Both the position numbers and the translations under genes were made by a program. Positions 9,223 to 17,259 of a stretch of DNA of 64,000 nucleotides are shown here, piece by piece. Within the stretch, counting starts at the first letter, position 1. The number at the start of each line of letters is the position of its first letter. A model generated the notes under the pieces. That model did not search any database. It had not been told where the DNA came from and was given only the letters and a program-made list of their open reading frames with translations. The DNA lies in assembly GCF_943193125.1 (NCBI RefSeq), contig NZ_CALPCX010000002.1, positions 372,001 to 436,000 of the forward strand. Reading direction: 5' to 3'. The stretch comes from Adlercreutzia agrestimuris (GTDB taxonomy: Bacteria; Actinomycetota; Coriobacteriia; Coriobacteriales; Eggerthellaceae).

Positions 9223-11160
9223 TCAAGCACCGGGCTGCCAGTATTTATCGTCAATAACCAAACTACGCTTGGTCGGATCTGCATTTCTCCACGCAAAGAG
9301 CGCGTCTCTTGTTTGCTGAGTTAAAGGTTGTCCTGCAACACCAATGAATTCAAGGTGTGGACACTTGCTCACATTAACGGTAGTGATTTTGTAGGTGTAA
9401 CCCAGATTGCACTCAATAAGATTCGGGAACTTCGTGAGATCAAAAGACGACAATGACGTTGAGCTCAAGTCTAAATGGGTGATGTTGGGGCAACCGGAAA
9501 CCACAAATGTTGTTGCTCTCTCAAATCCTCGCAGATAAAGGTTTTCTAGGTTGGGTGCGTTGCTTACTATGGCCTTGGTGCAAGAGTTGCAACGAAGCGC
9601 GTGAACGCTTTTGAGCGTTGGCGTTTGAGGCATGATGAATGCTGTGAGATTCACGATGTCTTCGATATATACGCTTTCAAGATTTTTGGCTCCCGACAGA
9701 TCAAAGTTGGTGTCAAGGGATTCCACTTCCACCATGTCGTCGTAGAACACGGTGCGATTATTAGTTCCAATGGAGATATTCTTGATTTGCTTACAAGCGC
9801 TCCATTGTGCCCATACTGCTTCGGCACCACGGATGTCGACCGACTCTAAGGTAGATTGACAGGCGCGCAAATCCACCGTGGCAATGGTGCCTGAATCAAT
9901 GGCGTCAGTAAACGACACAACAGGACAGCCGCCCAGCGTGGCTGGCACGGCAATGTCATAGTTCTTGTTTTTCTCAGGGGTGCGAATACCGGTGACGAAA
10001 GCTTTGCCGTCCTTTAGGGTGTAGGCAAAGTATTTCGCATCTGAAAGCTTTGCGGCCACGGAGTTTAAGGCGTGCCCTCGATAAGCGCGATACGGATTGC
10101 CGCGGGAATCAAGTTCGTAGCCGTCGATATACTCATTTTTCGCCATAACGCCTGATCCGGGCTTGAAGTAATACCACACTCCGTCAAAGACTGTCCATCC
10201 GGTTCGCATTTTGCCGTCGGCCTTCATGAAGTAGTGTTTATTGCCATCGATGGTTTGCCAACCCTTGGCAACTTGTCCCGATTTTGGTCCAAGATAGTAG
10301 GTGCCGCTCTTGAGCCAAAGCCATCCGTGTTGCTGGGCTCCTGAGCTGGGATCGAAATAGTATTGCTTGTTGTTAATGGTGGTGAAGCCTTGAGCCATGA
10401 CGCCGTTGGATTTGAGGTAGTATTGCACGCCGCCAATTTTCGCCCAACCGTAAGCTCTGACACCACTTGCCTTGTAATGGTAGTACCACAGGCCACCCAC
10501 TTGGTTCCAGCCGGTAGCCATCGCTCCGGACGGTTTGAGGTAATAGGTGGCATTTCCTTGAGTGAGCCATCCGGTGGTCATCGCCCCGGAGTTTTGGAGG
10601 TGATACCAAACGCCACCTACGCGTTCCCAACCAGTGGCCATGGCGCCGCTGGGCTTGAGGTAGTACCACACGCCGTTTACCATCTGCCAGCCGGTGGCCA
10701 TGGCGCCCGATCCTTTGAGGTAATACCAAACGCCTCCCACGCGCGTCCAGCCGGTGGCCATGGCTCCGGAGGATTTGAGATAATACCACGTACCGTTGGT
10801 CTTTACCCATCCGGTTTTCATCCAGCCGGACATATCGAAGTAGTACCACGTACCACTAATCTTTTTCCAGCCGATAGCAAAACCTGAGGGCGAATTCGCA
10901 TACCACCAGCGGTTCCCTGATTTCTTCCACCCCGCACTTTGGGCTGCAAAAGCTGTCTGGGGGTGGGTGGCGGCTTGGGTCAGTGCGACAACTCCGGCAC
11001 TCAGGCTACCCAGCCCAAGACATACTACCAAGAGCACTGCGGTAAGAAAACGCGAAGGTCTTCTGCGTGAGCCAGCTTTCGCAGTGATTGCAACGTACGA
11101 CGCGTCCCGTGAAGTAGGGGCAGCATCTGAAATGGTGAAATGAGTTATATGCAGCTTCAT
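9223..11160 (-). CDS. Secreted GW-repeat (choline/glucan-binding type) protein with leucine-rich tail
   Basis: A 645-residue protein. The start is set at ATG 11160, which has AAGGAC six bases upstream; a longer frame to 11217 has no ribosome site. A basic N-region and hydrophobic core ending near AFA|AQ form a signal peptide. There follow 13 repeats of about 20 residues of the form GW..v.G.WYYLk.SGaMaT, the cell-wall-binding repeat family of choline- and glucan-binding proteins. The C-terminal ~250 residues carry leucine-rich-like units (LESVYIEDIVNLTAF, LENLYLRGF, ITHLDLSSTSL). It probably binds wall polymer through the GW repeats and displays the leucine-rich part. No sortase motif; no catalytic domain seen. 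Confidence 0.88.
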   Translation of the reverse strand: MKLHITHFTISDAAPTSRDASYVAITAKAGSRRRPSRFLTAVLLVVCLGLGSLSAGVVALTQAATHPQTAFAAQSAGWKKSGNRWWYANSPSGFAIGWKKISGTWYYFDMSGWMKTGWVKTNGTWYYLKSSGAMATGWTRVGGVWYYLKGSGAMATGWQMVNGVWYYLKPSGAMATGWERVGGVWYHLQNSGAMTTGWLTQGNATYYLKPSGAMATGWNQVGGLWYYHYKASGVRAYGWAKIGGVQYYLKSNGVMAQGFTTINNKQYYFDPSSGAQQHGWLWLKSGTYYLGPKSGQVAKGWQTIDGNKHYFMKADGKMRTGWTVFDGVWYYFKPGSGVMAKNEYIDGYELDSRGNPYRAYRGHALNSVAAKLSDAKYFAYTLKDGKAFVTGIRTPEKNKNYDIAVPATLGGCPVVSFTDAIDSGTIATVDLRACQSTLESVDIRGAEAVWAQWSACKQIKNISIGTNNRTVFYDDMVEVESLDTNFDLSGAKNLESVYIEDIVNLTAFIMPQTPTLKSVHALRCNSCTKAIVSNAPNLENLYLRGFERATTFVVSGCPNITHLDLSSTSLSSFDLTKFPNLIECNLGYTYKITTVNVSKCPHLEFIGVAGQPLTQQTRDALFAWRNADPTKRSLVIDDKYWQPGA

Positions 11161-11231
11161 TGATGTCCTTGTTTTTTGCCCGATATGCGAACCGTCTGGG
11201 TTTGCGAATGCAGCCATGGTAGCACAAAAGC

Positions 11232-11340
11232 TTCGTCATCCACGCACGTCCTGCACGCCGCCGTGCCCGTCCCGGTCGCCGCGCTCCGCCGCGCTCGCCC
11301 CCGCACACCCCACGCGCGTCCCATCTGCTGCCTTGCACCA
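11232..11340. other. GC-rich patch in divergent intergenic region
   Basis: The region between the GW-repeat gene and the kinase contains a C-rich stretch, about three quarters G+C by eye, far above its surroundings, with runs such as CGCCGCGCTCCGCCGCGCTC. A kinase-frame reading continues through it without a stop, but the ribosome site for the kinase lies well downstream, so I treat it as non-coding. Confidence 0.55.
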
Positions 11341-11362
11341 AAGCCCCAGATGCTTCGCAAAA

Positions 11363-11398
11363 GTTGTACAACAAAAAAGGCCGCAGTTAGACTACGAT
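11363..11398 (+). promoter_or_regulatory. Palindrome-plus-TAnnnT promoter P1 (kinase-FHA operon)
   Basis: GTTGTACAAC (11363-11372) is a perfect 10-bp palindrome preceded by an A-run (GCAAAA). The hexamer TACGAT (11393-11398) begins exactly 30 nt after the palindrome starts. The same arrangement recurs at 14346, 16422 and 17169. The place where a -35 would sit is the right half of the palindrome (AACAAA), unlike TTGACA, as expected for an activator-dependent promoter. It would give a leader of about 100 nt before the kinase GTG. Confidence 0.6.
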
Positions 11399-11503
11399 AA
11401 GCGCGCATTTGTTGGAAACAAAGAGCCGGCATCCCCAGGAATTGCCGTAAAGACTCACCAGCCCCTTCGCTATACTGATGATGAAAGAAAAGGAGGTCAA
11501 ACC

Positions 11504-13255
11504 GTGCAAGCTGATGAACGCGCATCAGAAACTTCTGATGATAAATCGGCGTCGCACCCGTTTGACTCCATGAGCATGTTGCGATTGGTGCACCTGAATA
11601 ACTTTGAGCCGTCGGTAAGCATGGCTGCTGAAAAGCGCGGCGCCTATGACAGCAGATTTGTGACCTTATTTGCTGACGATAAGCGCACCCGGCGCGGCGG
11701 TCTTGGGAGCGTGACGCCGGTCATCAACGCTCATGGCGAAACTTTCGCCCTCAAAGTGCTCACCCTGCCTGATGAGACCCAGCTTACAGATGGCGAAGAC
11801 GAAGATGACGCCGATGCATCGTCGCAGGCCTACCAAAGAGAGCTGCTCACCAAGGCGTTTCGTCAAGAATATGAGCGCCACCAGACGGTATCAGGTATCA
11901 AGGGATTTCCGCGATTGTACGGCTATGGCCTGGTTAATGATGTGCCGGCCATTGTGATGGAATGGGTTGAAGGCATCTCGGTTGCCCAAGCGGCGCGCCA
12001 GTTGGCTCTTGATGATGACGGGCGGCTCTCGCCGCTGACTGCTGCGTGTATTGGCAGGGATTTGTTCGATCTCATTGCACGCTTTGATGTAATTGAGGGC
12101 GGCTTTGTGCATCGGGATATTTCGCCAGCAAACATCATGATTTGCACGAAGGATCACACGCTGTCCGAGCAGGTCGAAGCGGGCGAATTTGACTTGCGAC
12201 TCATTGACTTTGGCTCTGCGGCCGCGTTGGCGTTTAACCCTTCGCTTACCACCCGAGGTTTGGCGCCGCGAGGAGCCACGCCAGACTTTGCACCCCCTGA
12301 AATGCTGACCAACGATATCTCGTCTTTGCAGCAGTTGCGCACGTCAACGGCTGTAGATGTTTACGCCGCAGCCAGCGTGCTCTATGCGCTTTTGGCGGGA
12401 TGCCCTCCCTTTGACCTGCGCGGGGATCACGATGGCGCACCGCTTTCACCTTACCGGCGCAAAACTGAAAGTACGCCGCTTGAACTTGTTATGGTTCATG
12501 AGCAGGCGTCGGACATTCGCGCGGTGCTCATGCGCGAGAGCCAGGTTGCGCTTGCGGTGGGCAAAGCCGTTGGAAACCTTGAGGATGCGCCCTCTGCCAA
12601 GCAGGTAGCAGAAGCGTTAAGCCAGGTAGATGACCAGCTTGCTTTTGTGATTGATGCATGTCTCTCGGCTCAGCAAAATGCGCGCCCTGTACCGCGCGAC
12701 GTTCGTGATGCCCTGTCAAATTTCGTCATTCATTACGAAGATAACGTGTGCCATGCGCTTGCGGGCGAGCCCCTTGAGCAGCCACTTTCCCAAAAATCTT
12801 ACAAGAGTCTTCGCAATGGCAGCAACCTGAGGCGTGCTCGGGTTCGTTTTATCAGCAAGGGTGCTGCTTATGCACTTTGTGCAGTAATAGCTCTTGGTAC
12901 AGGAGTGCTTTTGCATGACGTGCAGCTAGTGGCTTGGTTTGGCATCGCCACGTCGTTTCATGTGCCAGGCATGCTCATAACCGCATGCTTGCTCATTCCC
13001 GCAGTTTGTGGGCTTCTTGCCCGAGGCAAGAAAAACGCTGCTTCACCTCGGATGCGCTTTGTGCGCGCCACTGTGGCACTTGGGATAATTGCCGCTCTTT
13101 TTGTTGTGGTGATAGGCGGTGCATCAGTTGTGCCGTCGGGTGCGCAAACAGGCTGCTTGATAGCGCTTTTTGCCGCAACGGCGACGGGTTGGTGCCCACT
13201 GGTGGTTGATTACACGCTGCGTGGATCAAATAACGTGGCTTCGGACGAGGCTTGA
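11504..13255 (+). CDS. Membrane Ser/Thr protein kinase (PknB-like catalytic domain, C-terminal TM bundle)
   Basis: The frame is open from 11216, but AAAGGAGGTC at 11490-11498 places the start at GTG 11504, giving 583 residues. Kinase motifs in order: a glycine-rich loop RGGLGSV, the lysine of FALKVL (K84), HRDISPANIM (catalytic loop, H203-D205), DFG (235-237) and APPEM. A ~90-residue linker follows, then about four TM helices at ~445-570 with no extracellular sensor domain, unlike PASTA kinases. It should phosphorylate Ser/Thr of cytosolic or membrane partners. The FHA protein 19 nt downstream is the obvious phospho-reader, so this is a kinase and reader unit. A -10-like TATACT lies at 11471-11476; P1 lies upstream. 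Confidence 0.92.
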   Translation: MQADERASETSDDKSASHPFDSMSMLRLVHLNNFEPSVSMAAEKRGAYDSRFVTLFADDKRTRRGGLGSVTPVINAHGETFALKVLTLPDETQLTDGEDEDDADASSQAYQRELLTKAFRQEYERHQTVSGIKGFPRLYGYGLVNDVPAIVMEWVEGISVAQAARQLALDDDGRLSPLTAACIGRDLFDLIARFDVIEGGFVHRDISPANIMICTKDHTLSEQVEAGEFDLRLIDFGSAAALAFNPSLTTRGLAPRGATPDFAPPEMLTNDISSLQQLRTSTAVDVYAAASVLYALLAGCPPFDLRGDHDGAPLSPYRRKTESTPLELVMVHEQASDIRAVLMRESQVALAVGKAVGNLEDAPSAKQVAEALSQVDDQLAFVIDACLSAQQNARPVPRDVRDALSNFVIHYEDNVCHALAGEPLEQPLSQKSYKSLRNGSNLRRARVRFISKGAAYALCAVIALGTGVLLHDVQLVAWFGIATSFHVPGMLITACLLIPAVCGLLARGKKNAASPRMRFVRATVALGIIAALFVVVIGGASVVPSGAQTGCLIALFAATATGWCPLVVDYTLRGSNNVASDEA

Positions 13256-13274
13256 GAATAAAGGAGTGTGCGCT

Positions 13275-14258
13275 GTGGTTTTGACGAACGTAACGCCGTG
13301 CAGTGTGCTTTTTGACACCATGAAGCGTTTGGGTGGCGTGAGCTACAAAGAAACGGCAAGTCTCATACTTTCCAGCAAACCCATGGGGGATGGTCCAAGT
13401 CCCGTGAGCAGGGTTAATGATAGAAGTTGGCTTTCGCGCTTTATTGTTCACGCACCGGTGGTCTCTTTGGATGAGCATTATTTTGGCGATGCTGCCATGG
13501 GTGCCATGCGGCTTATCTCGCGCCTGAAGTCAAAAACTGGTCGAACCCTTACCAGCAAGCAGATCCTCGACATAATTTATGGAGCCCCAGGTGAGCTCAT
13601 GAAGCACGCCCTGGAGGAGAACCACCAGGATCTCAGTTTGTACAACAACGTATTAGATCGCATTGCCGCCCAAGAAGACTTATCCGTTGACGAAAAGGCT
13701 GAACTGGCCATGGTGCTCTTTGTGTCTGCTGGCTGTAGCGCATCAAGTGCCAAAGCCGCAGAAGCAGTGGACGAATTTTCGCACGCTCATCAGGCAAACA
13801 CATTGGCTACGCCACCGTCGATCACCGGGCATGGCAGTGCGCAAGGCACCAAAACCTCCCAAGAACAGCACATGGGATATTTGTGCTTGCTGCGCGTCAA
13901 AGATGGGTTTGTTATTGGTGCGCCTGCTTGGATTTCTCCTGAAGGGCCGGGTGCGACCATAGGGGCTATGGCAACCGGGGACGAAGACATTGCTTTGGTT
14001 GAGCGTGATGTCTCGCGAAGGCATGCACATATCTGGTGTGATGAGTATGGGGTGTGGCGGGTGACAGATTTGGCATCGCGCAATGGTACGGTTTTGACGC
14101 GTGCGGCTGATGGCGCACAGATTCAACTCACACCTGAGCTTGAGCACCCCGATGGGTCGGTGGACATGGATAATCTTCATGGAGTTGAGATTGTTCCAGG
14201 AGACGAATTGCTATTGGGTGCACGAACGCAATTTGTGGTGATGCAAGGCGCTTCGTAA
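13275..14258 (+). CDS. FHA-domain phosphothreonine-binding protein
   Basis: 327 residues from GTG 13275, which has AAGGAG eight bases upstream; the frame runs further 5' but only into the kinase gene. The C-terminal ~115 residues are an FHA domain with the diagnostic SRRHAHI (near residue 247) and DLASRNGTVL motifs and a closing GDELLLGARTQF strand. The N-terminal ~200 residues are helical and not recognised. The domain should bind phosphothreonine peptides, most simply products of the kinase encoded just upstream. It probably couples kinase output to a partner; the substrate is unknown. Confidence 0.92.
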   Translation: MVLTNVTPCSVLFDTMKRLGGVSYKETASLILSSKPMGDGPSPVSRVNDRSWLSRFIVHAPVVSLDEHYFGDAAMGAMRLISRLKSKTGRTLTSKQILDIIYGAPGELMKHALEENHQDLSLYNNVLDRIAAQEDLSVDEKAELAMVLFVSAGCSASSAKAAEAVDEFSHAHQANTLATPPSITGHGSAQGTKTSQEQHMGYLCLLRVKDGFVIGAPAWISPEGPGATIGAMATGDEDIALVERDVSRRHAHIWCDEYGVWRVTDLASRNGTVLTRAADGAQIQLTPELEHPDGSVDMDNLHGVEIVPGDELLLGARTQFVVMQGAS

Positions 14259-14287
14259 GTCATGAAATCTCTCATACCGTAGTGTTT

Positions 14288-14356
14288 AAACCCCTTGTCA
14301 ACAGGGCTTAATGAGTCACGCCTCATCATGCTGCCATTAGAAAATGTTGTGCAACA
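14288..14356. repeat. Long repeat copy A containing the palindrome
   Basis: This 69-bp segment matches 16365-16432 at about three quarters of positions by eye, including AAACCCCTTGT.AACAGGGCT and TG.AAAATGTTGT.CAACA. A third, decayed partial copy lies near 14707-14740 (TCAACAGGTCTTAATGAGT). Each full copy ends in the shared promoter palindrome, so the promoter was apparently duplicated as a cassette. Confidence 0.75.
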
Positions 14357-14381
14357 TATTCTTGTTTTTCAATGATAAGGT
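14346..14381 (+). promoter_or_regulatory. Palindrome-plus-TAnnnT promoter P2
   Basis: GTTGTGCAAC (14346-14355) is the palindrome with one base changed and lies 30 nt before TAAGGT (14376-14381). The flank AAAAT upstream matches the other copies. Downstream is the broken small gene at 14500 and, further on, the CDS at 15059. Confidence 0.5.
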
Positions 14382-14499
14382 TACCGCGGCATGAAGCTTG
14401 GACATTATTTGTGTTTAAGCTCCGTAGTTCCTGTTCAAAAAAGGGGGGCAATGGATAAAGGCGAAAGCTTATGTATTAAAGAGAGGAAAGGGGCGAGGC

Positions 14500-14660
14500 G
14501 TGTCATATTCAGTATCAAAAACCATTGCTGAAAACAAGGCGACTGGCTTGTATAAGACCTGTCGGCCTGCTAACAACTTGGGCCGCTGACATTGGGTGTC
14601 GTAATTGCGATCACGCAAGCTAAGAGTGTTACAAAGAGTCCATTATGGGAGATTGCTTAA
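14500..14660 (+). pseudogene. Small frameshifted membrane-protein gene
   Basis: A strong Shine-Dalgarno (GAGAGGAAAGGGG) precedes GTG 14500. The frame encodes 29 residues to a TGA at 14587. Shifting frame near 14579-14583 joins it to ...GPLTLGVVIAITQAKSV and a TAA at 14658-14660, giving a ~52-residue protein with a hydrophobic C-terminal half. The good ribosome site, a promoter upstream (P2) and a hairpin at the stop suggest a real small gene recently broken by a frameshift, or a two-gene overlap. Family unknown. Confidence 0.4.
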
Positions 14661-14688
14661 GGGACGGTGTCTTTTTCGGTCTCTTAAG
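14656..14688 (+). terminator. Hairpin at end of broken small gene
   Basis: CTTAAGGGAC pairs with GTCTCTTAAG (one G-T) around a 13-nt T-rich loop, overlapping the stop codon at 14658. No clear T-tract follows. Confidence 0.45.
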
Positions 14689-14689
14689 A

Positions 14690-15058
14690 ATTATGGGTTC
14701 ATTACATCAACAGGTCTTAATGAGTGACTGGCCAATGCTGTTGACGCCATCTGTCTGATATGGGGATTAATGAGGTCAGATTCTTTTGGATTAGTTTGCA
14801 TAAGACATGATTGATGATGAGCCTGATTTGGACTCGTTCTTGTGTGGCGTTGGTGTCACTGTATGTTGAATGGTAAGCAATGGAAGCATTTATCCACACA
14901 AAGGATGGCATGATTGCACTTGCGGAAATTGCTGAAAGTAGAGCATAAAGGACATCTAGCTGCACGCTAAGCTGCGGAATCTCTGAAAAGAATGTTTAGA
15001 AATCATTAAGAGTACCTTAAAAAGTGCTCAAATAGGTACGGAAAAGAGTAGATGATCT
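14690..15058. other. Gene-poor stretch with decayed repeat
   Basis: A degenerate third copy of the long repeat lies near 14707-14740. A 22-codon frame at 14880-14948 (MEAFIHTKDGMIALAEIAES) has no good ribosome site and may be a gene remnant. Otherwise no feature is seen. Confidence 0.45.
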
Positions 15059-16078
15059 ATGAATACTGTGACGCGTGAAGATGAACTTGAAGCTGTGACT
15101 ACAGCTTATGTTTTGGAAAACAAGCTTGCTGAACTAAATAAGCAATTGAATAAATTGAATGTTCAACCGCCAGCTCCAAATGAGCCTCCAATGCCTCAGA
15201 GGCCTGTAGTTGAGTATGATAGAATTCCTTATCCAAGCATTGAAGCCCCCAAACAGCCTTACCCGAAAGTATACTTACTTCTTTTAGGAGCTTCAGTATT
15301 GTCGATCATTTTCGGTGTTCCTATGGCTGTTTCAGGGAATATGCTCTTAGGAGCTCCGCTTGCACTTTTTGGAAGTCCTTTAGTTTGGATTATTATTGTA
15401 TCTGCTGGATTTTCCAAGCGTAATCGTATGCAAGAGGAGGCTATTGAAGAGATTCGGCACTCAGAACCGTATGTGGCTGAATGTAGAAGAATTGATAGTG
15501 ACAATAATATTCGACAACTTGAGGCAGAAAACGAAGCAGACAGAAGGTATGAAAAACTTCTAGAAACATATAATAATGTGGCCTTAGTTGCTTACCAAGA
15601 TGAGCTTAAGCACTATCAAGACGTTGTGTTACCTTCGTGGGAGACTGAACGCAATGAACTACTGGAAGTTATTATGTGTGTCCGAAAAACGCTCGAAGAA
15701 GTATATGCAGTAAACATTGTTCCTGGAAATTATCGAAATCTTGCAGCTATGACGTTTATATCGGCTTTTATGGGTACATCATCTTATGATTTGAAATTTG
15801 CAATTGAGCGTTTCGACAAAGATGTTGATTTGACACTTGCGCGGAAAAGCGCTGAGACTGCAGAGAAAACTCTTGAGGTCATGGATGCAATGAAGTTGGT
15901 TGCAGAACAAACTATGCGTGAGACGCAATATCAATCATATCTAGCTGAATCGTCAAACGAGTATCTATCGGAAGGAAACCATCTTCTGAGGCAGACCAAA
16001 AATTGGACTATGGCTGATACTGCCATGCATGGATATGACTTGGTTAGACAGCATAAACTGGATCGCGCGAGAGGTTAA
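15059..16078 (+). CDS. Two-TM coiled-coil protein of unknown function
   Basis: 339 residues from ATG 15059 (weak GGAAAAGAG site). Residues 15-35 are a coiled coil; a Pro-rich stretch (PPAPNEPPMPQRP) leads to two close TM helices at ~72-115 (VYLLLLGASVLSIIFGV and a second). The rest (~120-339) is cytosolic by the positive-inside rule and strongly helical with heptads (IRQLEAENEADRRYEKLLET). No catalytic motif is seen. It sits between the kinase-FHA unit and the TM2 gene, so a part in the same envelope system is plausible but unproven. The sequence is visibly richer in A+T than the kinase operon. Confidence 0.75.
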   Translation: MNTVTREDELEAVTTAYVLENKLAELNKQLNKLNVQPPAPNEPPMPQRPVVEYDRIPYPSIEAPKQPYPKVYLLLLGASVLSIIFGVPMAVSGNMLLGAPLALFGSPLVWIIIVSAGFSKRNRMQEEAIEEIRHSEPYVAECRRIDSDNNIRQLEAENEADRRYEKLLETYNNVALVAYQDELKHYQDVVLPSWETERNELLEVIMCVRKTLEEVYAVNIVPGNYRNLAAMTFISAFMGTSSYDLKFAIERFDKDVDLTLARKSAETAEKTLEVMDAMKLVAEQTMRETQYQSYLAESSNEYLSEGNHLLRQTKNWTMADTAMHGYDLVRQHKLDRARG

Positions 16079-16166
16079 ATTAACTACAGAGTTAAATAAT
16101 GCATCTGTACAGCCTATGTCGCACTTCTAGGTCAAGGGCGCACAGTCTGTATAGGTGTGACTAATA

Positions 16167-16197
16167 AGGCGCATAAGTGATCGCTTGTGCGCCTTTA
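16167..16197 (+). terminator. Terminator after coiled-coil protein
   Basis: AGGCGCATAAG pairs with CTTGTGCGCCT (one G-T) around a 6-nt loop, followed by TTT. Confidence 0.7.
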
Positions 16198-16231
16198 ATA
16201 TGAGAAGAGTGTTGTTAAGAGTCAATAATAG

Positions 16232-16261
16232 CCCAAGCTAGGGATTTCTTCCTAGCTTGGG
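16232..16261. terminator. Second, near-symmetric terminator hairpin
   Basis: A perfect 11-bp stem CCCAAGCTAGG / CCTAGCTTGGG with an 8-nt loop, flanked by A/T-rich bases, 35 nt after the previous hairpin. It could act in both directions. Confidence 0.65.
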
Positions 16262-16364
16262 TTATTCCTATCATCATCCAGCAGTCTCTTCTGACAGGTT
16301 GTGTGAAAGATTTGACTGGCTATGGCGCTTTTTGCTTCTACTGGCTGCAGTACATCGAGTGCGC

Positions 16365-16432
16365 AAACCCCTTGTAAACAGGGCTAAAAAGTCGCGTTTC
16401 GTCATACTACCATTTGAAAATGTTGTACAACA
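16365..16432. repeat. Long repeat copy B containing the palindrome
   Basis: 68-bp partner of the copy at 14288-14356, ending in a perfect GTTGTACAAC. Confidence 0.75.
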
Positions 16433-16457
16433 ATAACTGCTGATCACGTGCTATTTT
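16422..16457 (+). promoter_or_regulatory. Palindrome-plus-TAnnnT promoter P3 (TM2 gene)
   Basis: GTTGTACAAC (16422-16431), preceded by GAAAAT, lies 30 nt upstream of TATTTT (16452-16457). The TM2-protein ATG is at 16532. An alternative -10 TATATC at 16463 is also present. Confidence 0.55.
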
Positions 16458-16531
16458 TTGGGTATATCTGGGGAAGATATTTCGTGTCGAAAAGCAAACT
16501 GCAAAACAAATCTATATTGAAGGAGGAAATC

Positions 16532-16912
16532 ATGAGTGACAATTTCACTTCTCAGTCACCTAAGGGAGCTGGTCAGACAGTCCCGCAAGCAGGGGCTTAT
16601 GCAACCCAGCCCGGCGGCTATGTAGCTCAACAACCTGTTAGCAATGCTGCACCGCAAACCGCAACAAAGAGTAAACTAGTTGCTGGATTGCTGGCCATCT
16701 TCCTGGGGTCACTTGGCATCCATAAGTTCTATCTTGGCTACACCAAAGCGGCTGTCATCATGTTGGTGGTATCACTTGTTGGTTCTATATTTTTTGGCCT
16801 AGGTGGTATTGTCATGGGATCCATTGGAATTATTGAGGGCGTTATATATCTCACCAAATCCGATGAACAGTTCTATCAAACCTATGTTGTTGGCAAGAAG
16901 CCTTGGTTCTAA
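16532..16912 (+). CDS. TM2-domain membrane protein
   Basis: 126 residues from ATG 16532, marked by AAGGAGGAAAT six bases upstream; the frame is open further 5' but without a ribosome site. Residues 1-47 are Gln/Pro/Ala-rich and disordered. Residues ~50-126 are a TM2 domain: a first helix containing AIFLGSLGIHKFYLGY, then a second helix and a GxxxG-rich turn. The G.HkFYLG motif is the hallmark of the family. Function of bacterial TM2 proteins is poorly known. Its promoter matches that of the kinase operon and the zinc-ribbon operon. Confidence 0.88.
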   Translation: MSDNFTSQSPKGAGQTVPQAGAYATQPGGYVAQQPVSNAAPQTATKSKLVAGLLAIFLGSLGIHKFYLGYTKAAVIMLVVSLVGSIFFGLGGIVMGSIGIIEGVIYLTKSDEQFYQTYVVGKKPWF

Positions 16913-16976
16913 ACTTCATTCTATGTTGGTCTAGCTTAACTGTTTGCTTCTACGAACTGCATATCTTCCTACATCG

Positions 16977-17027
16977 AATCCAGTTGATGCTTTTACCCTA
17001 TGCGAAAACATCAACTGGATTTTCATT
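16977..17027 (+). terminator. Terminator after TM2 gene
   Basis: AATCCAGTTGATG pairs perfectly with CATCAACTGGATT over 13 bp with a 19-nt loop, followed by TTCATTTT. Confidence 0.8.
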
Positions 17028-17168
17028 TTAAATCTCTGTTCTTAGCTTTTATGTAGGTGCGGTTTTGTTTGTCTTTTTGGATGTGCGGTAATGGCTCAAA
17101 TGACAGCAAACACACCTTGGTTTAGACAGCGGTTGGATTTCCTCTCAGTGTTGCCACCAGAGAAAAAT

Positions 17169-17204
17169 GTTGTACAACTTTTTTTCGTCAACAGGTGGTA
17201 CTTT
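17169..17204 (+). promoter_or_regulatory. Palindrome-plus-TAnnnT promoter P4 (zinc-ribbon operon)
   Basis: GTTGTACAAC (17169-17178) preceded by GAAAAAT lies 30 nt upstream of TACTTT (17199-17204). The flank TGTTGCCACCAG resembles TGCTGCCATTAG and TACTACCATTTG upstream of the copies at 14346 and 16422, so homology extends past the palindrome. Confidence 0.6.
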
Positions 17205-17259
17205 ACGGGCGTTGAATTATCGGGGGTATAGAGCTACCAGTATTGAGAAGGGAACAACC

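Noticed and set aside
11216-11503. 5' extension of the kinase frame
   Set aside because: No ribosome site, runs through the GC-rich patch; GTG 11504 follows a strong AAAGGAGGTC.
13638-13646. TTGTACAAC inside the FHA gene
   Set aside because: Coding (LYNN), not the full GTTGTACAAC and no TA..T hexamer at +30.
14880-14948. 22-codon frame MEAFIHTKDG
   Set aside because: No Shine-Dalgarno; at most a gene remnant.
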